Assembly: GCF_032452875.1 (NCBI RefSeq)
Contig: NC_083877.1
Span: 50,517,724-50,581,723 of the forward strand
From: Bos javanicus
Taxonomy: Eukaryota; Chordata; Mammalia; Artiodactyla; Bovidae
DNA length: 64,000 nucleotides
Direction of reading: 5' to 3'
The position numbers were made by a program, and so were the translations under genes. Under the pieces are notes generated by a model. It saw nothing but the letters and a program-made list of their open reading frames with translations. It ran no database searches and had not been told where the DNA came from. Shown piece after piece: positions 62,059-64,000 of this stretch. Within the stretch, counting starts at the first letter, position 1, and each line of letters begins with the position of its first letter.

Positions 62059-62271
62059 GGGATTCCCAGATGGCTCAGTGGTAAAGGATCCACCTGCCAG
62101 GGCAGGAGATGTGTGTTCAGTCCTTGGGTTGGGAAGATCCCTTGTGGGAGGAAATGACAACCCATGCCAGTATTCTTGCCTGGGATAATCCCATGGACAG
62201 AGAAGCCTGGTGAGCTGCAGTCTATAGGGTTATAAGAGAGTTGGATACGATTGAATGACTGAGCATACTTA
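62059..62271 (+). mobile_element. Bov-tA SINE
   Basis: TSD ATGGCCCT (62051-62058, 62272-62279). GGGATTCCCAGATGGCTCAG, GTTCAGTCCTTGGGTTGGGA, ATGACAACCCATGCCAGTAT, GATTGAATGACTGAGCATAC. Diverged, so an older copy. Confidence 0.93.
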
Positions 62272-62314
62272 ATGGCCCTATCATCATTTTGGTTGGTTGG
62301 TTTTGAGGCTCTTT

Positions 62315-62400
62315 TCATGGATGAGGAAAACGAGATTGAGTGATCTTATGTGACTGCTGTGGTCTTTTCACGAAGGTGACCTAACTTGTAAACAGTGGCC
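62315..62400 (-). mobile_element. MIR fragment
   Basis: TTTTCATGGATGAGGAAAAC, GAGATTGAGTGATCTTATGT: inverted MIR-like core. Weak. Confidence 0.4.
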
Positions 62401-62502
62401 TTTTCCAGCATCTCCCACCCCCCGTCACTACCCCACACTCTACCTGTCACTCCTTTCATAGCATGCTGCCATTTCAAGGTGACAGATTAACGTCTCTGTT
62501 AA

Positions 62503-62568
62503 TGGACTGAGGAGCCTGGTGGACTGCAGTCCACGGGGTTGCAAAGAATCAAACACAAAGACTGAACA
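62503..62568 (+). mobile_element. BovA-type SINE 3' fragment
   Basis: GACTGAGGAGCCTGGTGGAC, TGCAGTCCACGGGGTTGCAA, AGACTGAACAACAG: the last third of a BovA body only. Confidence 0.85.
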
Positions 62569-63024
62569 ACAGTTATACAGAAATTGTTTTTGGGGTTGAC
62601 TGTTCTCTCCAGACATTTAGTGAAGTGCCTTAGTTATCTGGACACGTATTAAGTCTTATTTCACTAGCAGACTGACCTCTTCATCGGCTGATGTTCTGTT
62701 CCCTTCAAGGTGTTCCCGTTTCTAAGCTTTCCTGGCTTTACCTTTCCCACATAGATGCTCATTCTGCCCAGGATCTGCCTGAGGGGTGAGCCAGGTGCCA
62801 TCCCCATTCCCTCCAACGGAAGTTTTACCTTTGCCAAGCAGTGGACAAGTTTACCCTTCTTTTGGTGTTCTTCGTGTTTTTTTAGAAACAGGTTTGAGGA
62901 GGGGGGAAGGTACATTTTGCAAAGTATTTATAGTGTGAGGGCATAAATAGGAGAAATTAATGAATTAAATGGTATCCCCATTCTCTCTTGATGTTATCAC
63001 AGTAACTCATTTATATGGCACCAC
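62569..63024. other. Unassigned stretch
   Basis: No gene or repeat recognised. Confidence 0.4.
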
Positions 63025-63180
63025 CAGTTTACAAAGGACTTCCTGTCTTCTATCTCACTGATCCCTCACTAACAACCCTGAGATGGTGGGAACAAGGCAG
63101 TTCCCCAGGCCACCCAGCCAGTACATGGCAGAAGAAGAATCTGAATCCATTCTTGAGGCTCCCAGTCCTGGGCTTTCCCT
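63025..63180 (-). mobile_element. MIR-like fragment
   Basis: CTCACTAACAACCCTGAGAT, CAGGCCACCCAGCCAGTACA, TGGCAGAAGAAGAATCTGAA follow the reversed MIR (ACAACCCTxTGAxGTxGG ... CACxCAGCxAGTAxxTGGCAGA), with the middle deleted. Confidence 0.6.
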
Positions 63181-63674
63181 CTCTGCCAGGTCATGGCAAA
63201 ATATGGACTTAGTGACATAGAGTTGGCTCAAGTGCTGAGAGTGGTTGTTACTTACTTTATTCCTTCCAGCATCCAAGAGAATCTTCTTAATTATAAATGA
63301 GAGCCTCCAGCTTGAACCCTGAAAACACTGCCTAAGAATCCTAAGTGCCTTACCCCACTTCCAGGCTCCTGTTAAATCTCTGAGGATCATGAATGCATCA
63401 CAAACGAAGGGTGGCTTTTCAAGACTGCAGCCAATTGTGGTAAGATTTCCTAGGAACAAGGGCATTTCAGAGAAATGAGAAGGTGAACTCTAGTGACTGC
63501 CAGGTTGCCATAATATAAATGGGGTACTTACCTACTTTTAAGTACTCAAATGTCAATATACATAGTAATTTGGAGGCCACATTTTCCTCCAAAGAGAATG
63601 CTTCCTAGACTGTTGTGTACATCAACTTATGTAGGTCCTTAATTAAGGATATATATATTGAGGGGTAAGTAGGA
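63181..63674. other. Unassigned stretch
   Basis: No gene or repeat recognised. The 136-codon minus frame 63055-63465 overlaps the MIR-like fragment and has no domain. Confidence 0.4.
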
Positions 63675-63782
63675 GGGTTGTGCACCATGGCATGTGGGAT
63701 CTTATTCCTCGACCAGGGTTCTGACCTGCACCCCCTGCATTGGAAGTGCGGAGTCTTGATCACTGGACCACCAGGGAAGTCT
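63675..63782 (-). mobile_element. CHR-type tRNA SINE, short form
   Basis: GGTTGTGCACCATGGCATGT, GGGATCTTATTCCTCGACCA, GGGTTCTGACCTGCACCCCC, ATCACTGGACCACCAGGGAA; minus strand, tail lost. Confidence 0.92.
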
Positions 63783-64000
63783 CAAGGAGGAATTTTAAAG
63801 AAATCCCAAGGATTTATATGCTGTCACTGCTAAAATGAAAAGGGGAGGGGGGAAGGTATAAAATAAGCCCTCTCAAAGAGTTTATTTCTATTACTCTTAT
63901 TATGATTATGATTTTGTCGTTTGAATTTTCCCTTAAAGTTGGTCTATGAGCACTTCAAAAAAGTCTGCCCCAGTTCTTGAAAACCATACCTCCAACCCAA
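63783..64000. other. Unassigned, to window end
   Basis: No gene or repeat recognised. Confidence 0.4.

Overview
This window is nuclear DNA from a ruminant, most likely a bovid (cattle, sheep, goat, buffalo or a relative; the sequence alone does not say which). The evidence is its repeats: many BovB (RTE-clade) LINE copies, Bov-tA and Bov-A2 SINEs (restricted to ruminants), CHR-type tRNA SINEs (Cetacea-Hippopotamus-Ruminantia), ruminant L1 3' ends, and older mammalian fossils (MIR, L2, MER5A, MER20, MER2/Tigger, hAT). I found no host exon, rRNA, functional tRNA, CpG island, operon or CRISPR array that I can defend. The window reads as intergenic or deep intronic sequence.

Layout. 1-5 kb: an L1 ORF2 scrap, one Bov-tA and mostly unassigned DNA. 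5-12.2 kb: the densest BovB zone, with three minus-strand copies (5021-6264, 6436-7944, 9126-9572) and one plus-strand copy (10682-12155), which together hold the only sizeable recognisable coding remnants, reverse transcriptase (RT) fragments. 12-21 kb: nested SINEs and ruminant L1 3' ends. 21-23 kb: a minus-strand L1 of about 2 kb split by a short BovB 3' end. 23-28.5 kb: largely unassigned. 28.5-35.2 kb: BovB, CHR SINEs and three Bov-A2 copies at about 1 kb spacing, two of them inside old DNA transposons. 36-43 kb: MIR/L2 fossils carrying BovB, CHR and Bov-tA insertions, plus a local 120-bp duplication. 43.6-45.2 kb: a Bov-A2 and a 5'-inverted BovB inserted at the same target sequence. 45.8 kb: a cluster of four perfect AGGTCA half-sites in non-repeat DNA. 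46-64 kb: scattered SINEs, MIR, L2, MER elements, a candidate solo LTR (58201-58662) and a nearly perfect 77-bp inverted repeat (51028-51104 / 51724-51800).

How the parts relate. BovB supplied the endonuclease and reverse transcriptase. Bov-A2 and Bov-tA share sequence with the BovB 3' end and are generally taken to be mobilised by it in trans; CHR SINEs probably use L1. Many insertions here keep exact or one-mismatch target-site duplications (TSDs), so their boundaries and relative order can be read directly. No BovB copy is complete: all are 5' truncated or internally deleted and carry frameshifts or stops. I see no evidence for an undescribed coding system. The points most worth checking are the nuclear-receptor-like site cluster, the inverted templated duplication at 51 kb and the twin-primed BovB at 44 kb.

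Family assignments were made by eye from remembered consensus features. Boundaries without a TSD are good to about 5-20 bases, and MIR/L2 limits are looser.
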